Part shown: in pieces, positions 7,995 through 15,891 of the stretch | Layout: each line of letters starts with the position of its first letter | Numbering within the stretch: position 1 is the stretch's first letter | Source: Candidatus Nitrosopumilus sp. | GTDB taxonomy: Archaea; Thermoproteota; Nitrososphaeria; Nitrososphaerales; Nitrosopumilaceae | Assembly: GCA_029860565.1 (NCBI GenBank) | Contig: JAOUAY010000010.1 | Location: 1-18,864 of the forward strand | Direction of reading: 5' to 3' | Length of the DNA: 18,864 bases | The notes under the pieces: model-generated | What the model was told of the DNA's origin: nothing | The model's input: only the letters and a program-made list of their open reading frames with translations | The model's database searches: none | Position numbers and translations under genes: made by a program

Positions 7995-10615
7995 TATTCA
8001 ATCTTAATTATTCTTAGAGATTCAATTCCACGATCGTCAATTATCTTTACAGCAACCTGTTTGTTTGGTCCCGCCAAAAATGGTAATGATTTTGTTCCAC
8101 TGTAATGTTCAATCAACTGTTCATCAACTTCAGATTTCAGTGATTTTGCAAGTTTTAACCACCACTCTGATACATTTGACTTTGGGAAGAAAACTTGTTG
8201 TGGATAAAGACTTCTTTCATCATAGTCAGTATCAAGCATCCACATTGCTATCTTGGAAGAATCTCCCGATTCTATTTCACCAGTTTTTGTATTATAGTAA
8301 TCAAATCCTTTGACTTCAATGACATGTTTTCCATCGTTTTGTTTTTTCAAATCAACATCGGGTTGACCCATTAACCAAAATGATTCATTACTTGCTTTCT
8401 TTTTCTTAAGATCGGAAGTAAGCAGATCAGCATTTACATGTACCTTTAATACTTGTACGCCAGGCCATTGTAACTCATCAATATCCTTTGCAGCTTCTGG
8501 ATCAAACTGTAATGATGCAAATATAATTAACTCTGGTTTTGGAATTAATTTTTGGGCTTCAGTAATAGCTAATGTTACTTGTCTTTGTTCTAATGGAGAA
8601 TATTCCGGTCCAAAAGAAACTGCAACTTTTTTAGATTCTGATTCTTTTGTTTCTGCAATAGCATGAATCCATTGAGAAGCTGGATGTGGTTCCACTCTGA
8701 TAAATTCTATTTTTTGTCCACCTTTTCCTCTGACCCCAGTATTCAGTAGCTCATCTCTCCAATCTTGTTGTCTCTTGTTTTCACTAGTACGAGCGATAGA
8801 TGAATCAATTTCTGAATTTTTTTCAAATAGTGTATCAAGTGATTTCACTGTAGGCGATGGAACAGCTTCTACCGTGAATGGACCTGTAATTCTTGTTGTA
8901 TTTTTGACAATTTGTGGTTGATCATAAAGAGTTTCATAATTAGAAGGTTCATTGTTAGCAATTGAACCAATGGTGACATGTGGAACAGTTTTGTAATGAA
9001 ATCCACTTTGAATTCCTTCTTCTTTATTGAATAATGCATAGAAATCATAATTTGCTTTCATTAAACGAATTTTGGTTAAAGTAATTGCAACTCGTGAAGT
9101 ATCACATGTAATCCATCTTCTACCCCATTTTTCAGCAATATATGCAGTAGTTCCAGAACCACATGTTGGATCAAAAACAAGATCACCTGGATCAGATGTC
9201 ATCAGAATGCACCGTTCAATCACTTTATTTCCAGTTTGAACAACATAGACTTTCGGTTCGGTAAAACTACCTGTCCCAGTGTCATTCCACAAATTTGAAA
9301 TTTCTAAAACAGGATAATCGTCTAAATATCTAACATATCCAAGCGAATTAGCAGTTATTTCAATGCGGTTTAATTTCACTAAATTCTTTAGTCCTTCTAT
9401 AGAACATGTCCAATGTCGATTAGAAGGAGGCATGTATTTTTTCCCCATAAATTCAAAAGGAATTGAAGTGTTTGCACTAAATCCTTGTGAGGTAAGAGAA
9501 TCCAAACGATACAGTTTGGAACCTTTAGGAAGCAAATCCGTTTTTTCAATTTCTTCTTTCGTTAATTTTCTTCTTACTCCATCTGACAACTCAACAAATT
9601 TGTATTGTTTTCCCTTGTCAATTCCTTCAATTTTAGGAAGAAACATTTGATGATATTTTATTTTAGATTTGTCTTTAGCATACCAGACAATAAAATCATT
9701 GAGAGATGGAATCAATGTTGAAGAAAAGCCAGCTGTTTTTCTAAAACTAATTATTGAGATGAAATTCTCACTTCCAAATATTTCGTCCATAATTTCTTTA
9801 ACATGATGTAAATTTTCATCATTAATTTGAACAAATACCGAACCAGAATATGTTAAAAGTTCCTTACAAAGTAAAAGCCTGTTTTGTAAATAGGTAAGAT
9901 AGGAATGTATTCCCAATTCCCATGTATCTCTGAATGCTTTGATCATTTCAGGTTCTTGGGTTAGATCTTCATCTTTACCATCCTTAACATCTTTCTTGTT
10001 TACAAATGGTTGAAAATTAGAACCATATTTTATGCCATAAGGTGGATCAATGTATATCATCTGCATTTTTCCTCCCAATCCTTCTTTTTCCAATAGAGAA
10101 TTCATGATAAGAAGAGAATCTCCTGCAATGAGTCTGTTTGACCAATTTTGATCATGTTTATAAAATTCAATTGCGTCTCTTAATGGAAGAATATTTTCTG
10201 GTTTTTCAAAAAATGGGAACAAAGTTTGTTGTTCGTAATCTTGTTTTTTTAGAATTTTACTAATGATTGTACTAGGATCAATTCTTTCATGTCTATGGAG
10301 AGACACAGTATCTATTTCAAAATCAGAATTTTCTATTTTGCCAGACCATTGCAGTTCTGGATCTATGTGTGGATCGAATGAATAATGTTTTGCAGGTAAA
10401 TCTACATCCGAATCAGGAGTCACTAGACCAACTGGAGGATTATTGGCTCTTTTTTCTTTTTCATGTACGTATTGTTTAACTCGAATTTTTGTTTTTGAGG
10501 TAATAGGAGCAAGTTTTGATTTTTTTCTAGTTTTCTTTACAGTTTTTCTTTTTGTTTTTGATGTATCGATAACGTTTAAACCCGATTCTTTTGAAGATTT
10601 TTTTGTTTTTGACAC
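7994..10615 (-). CDS. mod: Type III DNA methyltransferase, Mod subunit
   Basis: 873 aa. The first ~55 residues are a strongly basic Lys/Ser/Thr tail. The catalytic motif DPPY is at 190-193 and the SAM-binding motif FDPTCGSGTT at 481-490. This order (DPPY before FxGxG) with a target-recognition region between them is the beta class used by type III Mod enzymes, which methylate one strand of a short asymmetric site, usually at adenine. About 340 residues follow the methylase core, longer than EcoP-type Mod (~650 aa); this tail may dock Res. The GTG start at 10615 is chosen because the upstream frame has a stop at 10631-10633 and no ATG. A TATA-like run (complement of 10636-10645) lies about 25 bases upstream, which implies a leaderless mRNA. 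The recognition sequence cannot be read from the protein. Confidence 0.94.
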   Translation of the reverse strand: MSKTKKSSKESGLNVIDTSKTKRKTVKKTRKKSKLAPITSKTKIRVKQYVHEKEKRANNPPVGLVTPDSDVDLPAKHYSFDPHIDPELQWSGKIENSDFEIDTVSLHRHERIDPSTIISKILKKQDYEQQTLFPFFEKPENILPLRDAIEFYKHDQNWSNRLIAGDSLLIMNSLLEKEGLGGKMQMIYIDPPYGIKYGSNFQPFVNKKDVKDGKDEDLTQEPEMIKAFRDTWELGIHSYLTYLQNRLLLCKELLTYSGSVFVQINDENLHHVKEIMDEIFGSENFISIISFRKTAGFSSTLIPSLNDFIVWYAKDKSKIKYHQMFLPKIEGIDKGKQYKFVELSDGVRRKLTKEEIEKTDLLPKGSKLYRLDSLTSQGFSANTSIPFEFMGKKYMPPSNRHWTCSIEGLKNLVKLNRIEITANSLGYVRYLDDYPVLEISNLWNDTGTGSFTEPKVYVVQTGNKVIERCILMTSDPGDLVFDPTCGSGTTAYIAEKWGRRWITCDTSRVAITLTKIRLMKANYDFYALFNKEEGIQSGFHYKTVPHVTIGSIANNEPSNYETLYDQPQIVKNTTRITGPFTVEAVPSPTVKSLDTLFEKNSEIDSSIARTSENKRQQDWRDELLNTGVRGKGGQKIEFIRVEPHPASQWIHAIAETKESESKKVAVSFGPEYSPLEQRQVTLAITEAQKLIPKPELIIFASLQFDPEAAKDIDELQWPGVQVLKVHVNADLLTSDLKKKKASNESFWLMGQPDVDLKKQNDGKHVIEVKGFDYYNTKTGEIESGDSSKIAMWMLDTDYDERSLYPQQVFFPKSNVSEWWLKLAKSLKSEVDEQLIEHYSGTKSLPFLAGPNKQVAVKIIDDRGIESLRIIKIE

Positions 10616-10635
10616 GTAACTTAGATCATGCTAGT

Positions 10636-10645
10636 GTTTTTTAAC
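10636..10645 (-). promoter_or_regulatory. TATA box of the mod-res operon
   Basis: On the complement GTTAAAAAAC lies about 25 bases ahead of the GTG of mod. It is the only TATA-like run at the right distance. The rest of 10616-10828 shows no gene longer than a 19-codon ORF. Confidence 0.55.
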
Positions 10646-10828
10646 TAAATCGATCATTCTAACATCCATACTTGAATTTTATTCGGGATCTAATACTGTT
10701 TGCTCTTAAATATTACATTAGATCATTGACTTCATTTTTCAAGTCTTGATATTTTGCATTTGATGCTTTCATGTCTTTTTCTGATTTCTATGAAAAATGT
10801 CCAATTTCTATGTATGTGCATTTGGTTG

Positions 10829-12331
10829 TTATTGATTAAATTTTAATGAAATACCAAAAATATTGTTTCCAATACCTAAAGCATACTGCCCCATATCTGC
10901 AGTTAGTATAATCGCATTATGTTTTTTGGCTGAAAGTATTACTTGTTTGTCTACAGTGTCGTATGTATCAACATCATCGACTTTTTCCATTTTGATTCTG
11001 CCTGTGGCAGAAAAATCTCCAATTCTACCAAGTTCTGCCCTACCTCCCTTGTTGTCACACTCATCATAAACTTTGGAATGAAGCAATATCTTGAAATTCT
11101 CAAAAAAGTGTTCACTTCCTTGTCCTAGGTCTTTTGATAAAATACTTGCAAGAATAGCACTAGTGTCTGGGATGATCACTCCATTGTAATATTGTAGCGT
11201 CATACTCAAATCAGACACAACTTTTTTACAAGAAGGACATCTTGCATTGTAATCTCGAGAACTATCAATAGTAATCAAAACTCCTTGTAATTCACTTCCG
11301 CATGACGGACATGAGATACGAAGTGTCTCACTTGATAGAAGACCCTGCTGGAATTGATTCTGCGTATCTCTTGAAAGTAGTTCATGTCTTATTGGTGGAT
11401 CAATCTTGCGAGAGAGACCTTCCAATCTATCAATTTTTCTTATTGTGGAATAAGATTGCTTTACAAACCAAGGCCATGGATTTTTTGATTCCTTCCAAGC
11501 CTGAAGCCATTTTTTTGTTCTATCATCTGAAGCATTTCCAGAACCTACAGAAATTCCATCAATTCTGAATCTACTGTTGATTCCCTTCATGATTCTCTCT
11601 CTTTCTCGTTTTGCTAGTATTGATGCAAGTTTTGCCTCGATGTATTTGTCGTCAGCTTTCTCTAAAACTAAAATCTCAACATTTTTCTTTTTCAAACTGT
11701 TGAAATACCCTTGCAGATTGTCGCCAATTTGATAGTTATCAAGAACAATACTCAATTTGTCAAGGGGTAATCCGTGAATCAAGTCTGAAATAATTCGTTT
11801 GTAAACTACATCCATTATCTTGTTTGTGTTATACTTGTCAATATGCCATGGTGGAATAGTTTGAGTTTGAAATACCAGGCCTCTTCCAATCAGTGGATTA
11901 ATTTTAGTAAAAATCTCATCCCAGTACTCAAATGTTCTGCGAGATTTTGTATTTGCAAGTCCAATGATTTCTTTTATTTCATTAGAGATACCTGAAGGAT
12001 AACAGACTCCGCATAATACTTCATGTCCAACTAATTCACCTTTGCCTGTCTCATCCAAACCTATCAAAATGTCTTGTCCCGTTTCTTGAAATTCAGATCC
12101 GGACAAGTTTGATAATTCATCGCGTAGTTGTAAAATTTCTTCACTTGTGGCCTGATTGTTGTATAGAGTGCCAGAACTATACAGTGTGAAAACAGATTTT
12201 CCTATACGTAAACGCCAAACTTCTGAAGCGTTTGATGTGTCATCTTCAGTTGCATTGTATGATTGAATCAGTTTTTTAGCAGCCTCGAAATCTTCAGTGG
12301 ATAGTTTCCATCTTTGACCTTGAGAAGACAT
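10829..12331 (-). CDS. RNase HIII-like protein fused to a zinc ribbon and a PIN nuclease domain
   Basis: 500 aa. Residues ~35-75 (VFTLYSSGTL) resemble the TBP-like N-domain of RNase HIII. The RNase H core follows: GLDETGKGE with D93 and E94, D198 in IVLD, and D228 in EKADDKY ahead of ASILAKRERER. The offsets D93-D198-D228 are the same as those recalled for Geobacillus RNase HIII (D97, E98, D202, D232), so the RNA:DNA-hybrid cutting site looks complete. Next is a zinc ribbon (C341, C344, C365, C368). A PIN-type domain follows, with acidic residues D389 (IIPDTSA), E424 (VYDEC), D461 (VDKQVILSA) and D479 (ILTADMGQY). PIN domains usually cut single-stranded RNA. Archaea normally carry RNase HII, so an HIII form with two added modules is unusual. 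It sits on the same strand upstream of mod with its own upstream region. A role in defence or in removing R-loops and element RNA is inference. Confidence 0.85.
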   Translation of the reverse strand: MSSQGQRWKLSTEDFEAAKKLIQSYNATEDDTSNASEVWRLRIGKSVFTLYSSGTLYNNQATSEEILQLRDELSNLSGSEFQETGQDILIGLDETGKGELVGHEVLCGVCYPSGISNEIKEIIGLANTKSRRTFEYWDEIFTKINPLIGRGLVFQTQTIPPWHIDKYNTNKIMDVVYKRIISDLIHGLPLDKLSIVLDNYQIGDNLQGYFNSLKKKNVEILVLEKADDKYIEAKLASILAKRERERIMKGINSRFRIDGISVGSGNASDDRTKKWLQAWKESKNPWPWFVKQSYSTIRKIDRLEGLSRKIDPPIRHELLSRDTQNQFQQGLLSSETLRISCPSCGSELQGVLITIDSSRDYNARCPSCKKVVSDLSMTLQYYNGVIIPDTSAILASILSKDLGQGSEHFFENFKILLHSKVYDECDNKGGRAELGRIGDFSATGRIKMEKVDDVDTYDTVDKQVILSAKKHNAIILTADMGQYALGIGNNIFGISLKFNQ

Positions 12332-12482
12332 TATTAGAATATGTTACAAGTTCCTAATTACATTTAATATTATTTAGACTAATGCTTATCAAATTACAAA
12401 ATAGGAAAGTTTCCGAAGGATCAAACTAAACTGTAATTTCGGTGAACAAAATCGGCCAACTTCTATATGCGTATACATGTCG

Positions 12483-12505
12483 TGCTCCCAATCAAATTTG
12501 AACCC
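12483..12505 (-). repeat. Degenerate copy of the tRNA-Glu 3' end (possible att remnant)
   Basis: Reads TGCTCCCA, five different bases, then ATTTGAACCC on the + strand. The last 23 bases of tRNA-Glu (17577-17599) have the same two blocks with the same 5-base gap, in the same orientation: 18 of 23 positions match. The central bases no longer pair as a T-stem, so it is not a working tRNA. It may be a decayed attachment site. Confidence 0.5.
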
Positions 12506-12523
12506 TCCATCACAAATTTCTTT

Positions 12524-12537
12524 CCTTTTAAACAAAT
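12524..12537 (+). promoter_or_regulatory. Promoter box CCTTTTAAACAAAT (copy 4)
   Basis: Identical in all 14 bases to the copy at 1313, and 8 kb away from the other secretion genes. It ends 15 bases before the GTG of the VirB6-like gene, the same spacing as copies 2 and 3. Confidence 0.85.
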
Positions 12538-12552
12538 AACTTATCATTTTTC

Positions 12553-14412
12553 GTGAAGTTTGATTTCCGTTCATCACATGATGGATTTGTCTTTTCAATC
12601 CCGCTGATGATTGGAATTGCATTTATCATATTTGCGGCACTGATTGGAATATCCCAAGGGTTTGTTGAGATTGGCGGATTACTTGTACCTGAGCTGATTA
12701 CTGACATGCCGACTTTCTTTGACTATGATGATGTGACAGGGAACCTGATACTTGATGTGGATGGCAATCCTGCACCAAATGAGAGAATTGACCTTTACTG
12801 GTTGTTGGTGTCCATTTCTGTAATTATACTAGTTGCAGTAGCGATGATTGCAGCACTAGGTTATGTCTTTGAGATAGTAAGATGGATTCATCCTGGCACT
12901 GCAATTGGAATCATAAAAAAGATTGTCTTGTTTTTGATTGTATTTTTGGTATTTCCCTTTGTCTGGGATATTTACGCGATAATCATTGAGAATTTTTCAT
13001 TGTTTTTATTGGAACCATTTGGAACCGGAGATGACCCGTCAAACAGAACTCTGGAATTGTGGCGAGCCATGGGAAGTGTAATTCCAGTTGACATCTTTGA
13101 TCTTGACGCATGGGCTTCTGCATTTACAGATCCTGGTACGTTTGCACAGGGGATGATGAAGGATGTTTTTCTGGCACTGTTTAAGGGATTTGCAGTAATG
13201 TTTATGACTGCAATGATGTTTATCATTTCTACCGTACGAATTTTACTGACAATAATCATTGCAATGTCAATTCCATTATTGCTTACACTGAGTCTGATTC
13301 CAATGTTCAGGTCAGTTAAGGACATGCTGTTTAAGAACTTGATAGGACTGAGTATCGCACCTGTCTTTTCAGCCCTTGTGTTGACTACTGGTTTGGCATA
13401 CCTTGATTCTACAACACTTCCTGCCATGCAGGACTGGTTTGCATCACTTGCAGTAGGTTTTCTTGCAGTGTTCTTTCCTGTAATGCTTGCACCAATGCTT
13501 GGCAACATTGTAACTCAGGTCGGACAGATGATGTCCACTGCAATCATGGCAGGTAGCATGGTTGGAGGAATGGTAGGACAGGGTGCACTTGGGGGCGTTG
13601 CAAAGTCTTTGGGCAGTACCGCAGATAGTGCTGCTACAATGGCTGGAATGAGTGGAGCAACAGCGGGTCTTGGAAGGCTTGGAGGAGGTGGAAACTCTGG
13701 AATGAAGCCACCAGTCTCTTCGCAGGAACTGGGAATGGCAGGAATGGGTTCTGTATCTCCTTCAATGGGTCGTATGTCAAGTGGAAACATGCCGATGGCT
13801 TTTGGAAATGATGCGTTAACGAAAACAACTGGAGTAATTGAGCATACGCCAATGTCATTTGGAGAGAAATTCAAGACCGGAATGAAGGGAGCTATTTACG
13901 GTGGAGGTACCGGTCTTGCAGCAGGAAGTCTGAAAGCTGCAGGTCATGCAATGCATGTAGACCAGGCAGTAAATCCAATGATTCATGACATCCAAAATGC
14001 CGGAATGAACAAGGCATTTGAAGCAGGGCAAATAAGCAGCGCAAATCATTCATTCAATGACATTTCAAAATCCATGATCACGATGGAACCACCGCAAGTA
14101 AATGTGGAGACAACGCAAGCCGTAATGCCTGAGACTGGAGAATCAGCTAGGTTGATGACAAATCCAGGAGATACAATTAACAGCATGGAGAATCTTGACA
14201 GAGTTCACAATAGATTTGGCACTTTGGAGGGACAGCAAGAGTACTTGCATGTCCAAAGAAATAATGTTCCACACTTTGAATCCCTAAAACCAGAAATACA
14301 AAACCAGATAGATCAAAGACTAGTGGAACAATTAGAGAAACACCCATTCAGTGCTGAGAAAATTGTTGATGCATCTAAATCTACTCGATTCAATCAACAG
14401 CATACATTCTAA
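12553..14412 (+). CDS. VirB6/TrbL/CedA-like polytopic channel protein
   Basis: 619 aa. About seven hydrophobic helices are visible (roughly 12-34, 82-108, 120-146, 208-228, 229-251, 262-283 and 295-315). A Gly/Met/Ala/Ser-rich stretch (~325-420) and a long hydrophilic C-terminal tail follow. This is the general build of VirB6, TrbL and archaeal CedA, the inner-membrane channel of type IV secretion. An acidic loop after helix 1 (DYDD, DVDGN) could bind divalent metal and would face outward. The GTG start is set by the shared promoter box 27 bases upstream, and the start context TCGTGAA matches the VirB4-like gene. It is cut off from its partners at 440-4396 by the - strand restriction/RNase block. 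It converges with the next gene across a T-rich region (14460-14520) suitable for termination. Confidence 0.75.
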   Translation: MKFDFRSSHDGFVFSIPLMIGIAFIIFAALIGISQGFVEIGGLLVPELITDMPTFFDYDDVTGNLILDVDGNPAPNERIDLYWLLVSISVIILVAVAMIAALGYVFEIVRWIHPGTAIGIIKKIVLFLIVFLVFPFVWDIYAIIIENFSLFLLEPFGTGDDPSNRTLELWRAMGSVIPVDIFDLDAWASAFTDPGTFAQGMMKDVFLALFKGFAVMFMTAMMFIISTVRILLTIIIAMSIPLLLTLSLIPMFRSVKDMLFKNLIGLSIAPVFSALVLTTGLAYLDSTTLPAMQDWFASLAVGFLAVFFPVMLAPMLGNIVTQVGQMMSTAIMAGSMVGGMVGQGALGGVAKSLGSTADSAATMAGMSGATAGLGRLGGGGNSGMKPPVSSQELGMAGMGSVSPSMGRMSSGNMPMAFGNDALTKTTGVIEHTPMSFGEKFKTGMKGAIYGGGTGLAAGSLKAAGHAMHVDQAVNPMIHDIQNAGMNKAFEAGQISSANHSFNDISKSMITMEPPQVNVETTQAVMPETGESARLMTNPGDTINSMENLDRVHNRFGTLEGQQEYLHVQRNNVPHFESLKPEIQNQIDQRLVEQLEKHPFSAEKIVDASKSTRFNQQHTF

Positions 14413-14481
14413 AATTTTACCTATAAAAATTATAATTTCTAAATTAGAGAATCATAGATGGAAAATTATTTATTTGTTCTT

Positions 14482-15267
14482 TTATTGTTTTTTCAATTTT
14501 TTCTTTTCTTTTCCCCATTGTTTCATTGTCTTTTTGTATTCTTTGGGGTCATAAGATCTTCCGACATTGGCTCTCAATACATTCAATGGCATCTTTACTA
14601 TACCTGGCATAAACTCACAAGCAAATAGATATTCTTGTTCAGTCAGGTATTTGCCCAATACGCTAATCCATGTATCGTCCCCTGCTGTATAGAGATATGC
14701 TTTTTCTTGTGTTTCAGGATAAAATGTTCCTTTAACAATTTCTTTAGTTAGCATTACATCATATAATGTTGGGTAAGCATACCAGATAGGTCTATTTTCA
14801 CTATCTTTAGACAATATTGATAGAAGTCCGTACCTAAATTCAATTTTTTCTTCCTCAGCAATAATCCCGACATTTGTGATATTTTCTGTTTCATATTTTA
14901 CCTGAATATCTCTAGTTCTAGCATTTGTTGCCTCAAAAAAGTATTGATTCAAAGTAACCCATGCGTTTCTTTTCTCGTTATACCAACAATCATTCCAAAT
15001 GTACTCATCTGGAATACTCTGAGGGATGTTTGGATGTCTGAAAAATTCCATTTTCTTGGAATATTCAATTGCCTTTGTAATTTCTACGATGTTTGATTTT
15101 ACTTTTGATATTTTTTCTACTGCTTGTAATCTTTCTTGTTGCTTTCCTGTAGTTTCATCAAAACTATTTTCTAGTTGTTCCAATGCTTTTTGATTCTCTT
15201 TTAGCATTTTTTCCAGAAACGGAATCTGAACTCCTTCACGGTATTTCTGATTCTTTGGTAAAAGCAT
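14482..15267 (-). CDS. Unknown soluble protein with N-terminal coiled coil
   Basis: 261 aa from the ATG at 15267; a TTG directly before it (15270) would give 262. GGAGG on the complement (15280-15284) lies 9 bases from the TTG and 12 from the ATG, one of the few Shine-Dalgarno-like sites in this window. Residues ~18-70 are charged and heptad-like (LEKMLKENQKALEQLENSF), probably a coiled coil. The middle is rich in Trp and Tyr and looks globular. The C-terminus is very lysine-rich (KKTMKQWGKEKKKLKKQ), which suggests nucleic-acid or ribosome contact. There is no signal peptide or membrane helix. No family was recognised. It is divergent from the AbrB-like gene and shares that upstream region. 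Confidence 0.7.
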   Translation of the reverse strand: MLLPKNQKYREGVQIPFLEKMLKENQKALEQLENSFDETTGKQQERLQAVEKISKVKSNIVEITKAIEYSKKMEFFRHPNIPQSIPDEYIWNDCWYNEKRNAWVTLNQYFFEATNARTRDIQVKYETENITNVGIIAEEEKIEFRYGLLSILSKDSENRPIWYAYPTLYDVMLTKEIVKGTFYPETQEKAYLYTAGDDTWISVLGKYLTEQEYLFACEFMPGIVKMPLNVLRANVGRSYDPKEYKKTMKQWGKEKKKLKKQ

Positions 15268-15334
15268 CAATTAGAATAACCTCCATTTGCATAAAAAGAC
15301 TTTAGATTTTTTATTCCCTGTTTCATGTATATGC

Positions 15335-15368
15335 TAGGGGCCTATGGTATATAACCATTAGGGGCCTA
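15335..15368 (+). promoter_or_regulatory. Operator candidate: two TAGGGGCCTA repeats
   Basis: TAGGGGCCTA occurs at 15335-15344 and 15359-15368, 24 bases apart centre to centre in the region between two divergent genes. Each copy is itself nearly palindromic (TAGG / CCTA arms), and between them lies TGGT-ATATA-ACCA. The second copy ends directly before TTTATATGG (15370-15378), the likely TATA box of the AbrB-like gene, so a bound protein would block that promoter. Confidence 0.6.
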
Positions 15369-15400
15369 GTTTATATGGTGTTGACAAATACCAATAACAA

Positions 15401-15580
15401 TTGATTCAAAAGAGAAAAACAAAACTCCAGAGTACGATAAATAGAACCATAGAGGGAGTCACATATTACAAAAATCGAGTGAACATACCTTCAGAGTTTT
15501 TAGATGAACTGCAATGGGCAAAAGGTGATGAGTTGCAGATTTCAATCAGAAATCACAAGTTGGTAATTGAAAAAGTGTAA
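15401..15580 (+). CDS. AbrB/MazE-like small DNA-binding protein (TTG start)
   Basis: 59 aa. Residues ~18-59 (VTYYKNRVNIPSEFLDELQW, then KGDELQISI and KLVIEKV) follow the SpoVT/AbrB swapped-hairpin pattern: short strand, I-P, helix, G-D turn, two strands. Such proteins are dimeric transcription regulators or antitoxins. The frame begins directly after an in-frame TAA, so the TTG at 15401 is the only N-terminal start that covers the domain. TTTATATGG at 15370 is at the right distance for a leaderless mRNA. The two TAGGGGCCTA repeats upstream suggest autoregulation. No toxin gene is obvious beside it, so a regulator is more likely than an antitoxin. A T7 run follows the stop. Confidence 0.75.
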   Translation: MIQKRKTKLQSTINRTIEGVTYYKNRVNIPSEFLDELQWAKGDELQISIRNHKLVIEKV

Positions 15581-15587
15581 TTTTTTT
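15581..15587 (+). terminator. T-tract terminator after the AbrB-like gene
   Basis: Seven consecutive T residues begin one base after the TAA of the AbrB-like gene. Runs of T alone can end transcription in archaea. Confidence 0.5.
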
Positions 15588-15638
15588 AATTTATGTTTCT
15601 GAATCATTTAATTGTGTTTGATATGCACTATTTTTGAA

Positions 15639-15857
15639 ATGGTTTGTAAGGGATTATGCCCTAGATACAAGGCAAAAAAGCCCTTTGGATCTAATGGCAG
15701 GTATGAAAACGGTCAAAAAAGGTGCTCAACTTGTGCTATTTTCATAAACTGGGACGGCAAACACTGTCCTTGCTGTGGTAATGTTTTGAGAACAAAGCCC
15801 AAAGGTACACAAACAAGGCAAAAATTAATGATATTGCAACAGGTAAAAAGAATCTAA
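15639..15857 (+). CDS. Small zinc-ribbon protein (72 aa)
   Basis: MVCKGLCPRYKAKKPFGSNG opens the protein, with C3 and C7 first, then CSTC at 29-32 and CPCCG at 43-47. Seven cysteines and a basic tail (KPKGTQTRQKLM) fit a structural zinc ribbon that binds nucleic acid or protein. A TTG 27 bases upstream would add nine residues (CLICTIFE), but the TATA-like ATTTAATTG near 15607-15615 is about 30 bases ahead of the ATG and favours this start. From memory, very similar small proteins recur in thaumarchaeal genomes, but no function is known to me. Confidence 0.75.
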   Translation: MVCKGLCPRYKAKKPFGSNGRYENGQKRCSTCAIFINWDGKHCPCCGNVLRTKPKGTQTRQKLMILQQVKRI

Positions 15858-15891
15858 AAGAATTGTCTCATTTGGCAATGAACCTGTTATT

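Noticed and set aside
10713..10772. 19-codon ORF on the - strand upstream of mod
   Set aside because: It is too short to support and shows only a generic charged helix.
12483..12557. Functional second tRNA gene
   Set aside because: Only the 3'-end blocks are present; the T-stem does not pair and no anticodon arm follows.
12389..12622. 77-codon ORF on the - strand
   Set aside because: It overlaps the start and promoter of the VirB6-like gene, contains the tRNA-like fragment, and its translation shows no domain character.
13515..13874. Proline-rich 119-codon ORF on the - strand
   Set aside because: It is the antisense of the Gly/Met-rich part of the VirB6-like gene; its composition is a mirror effect.
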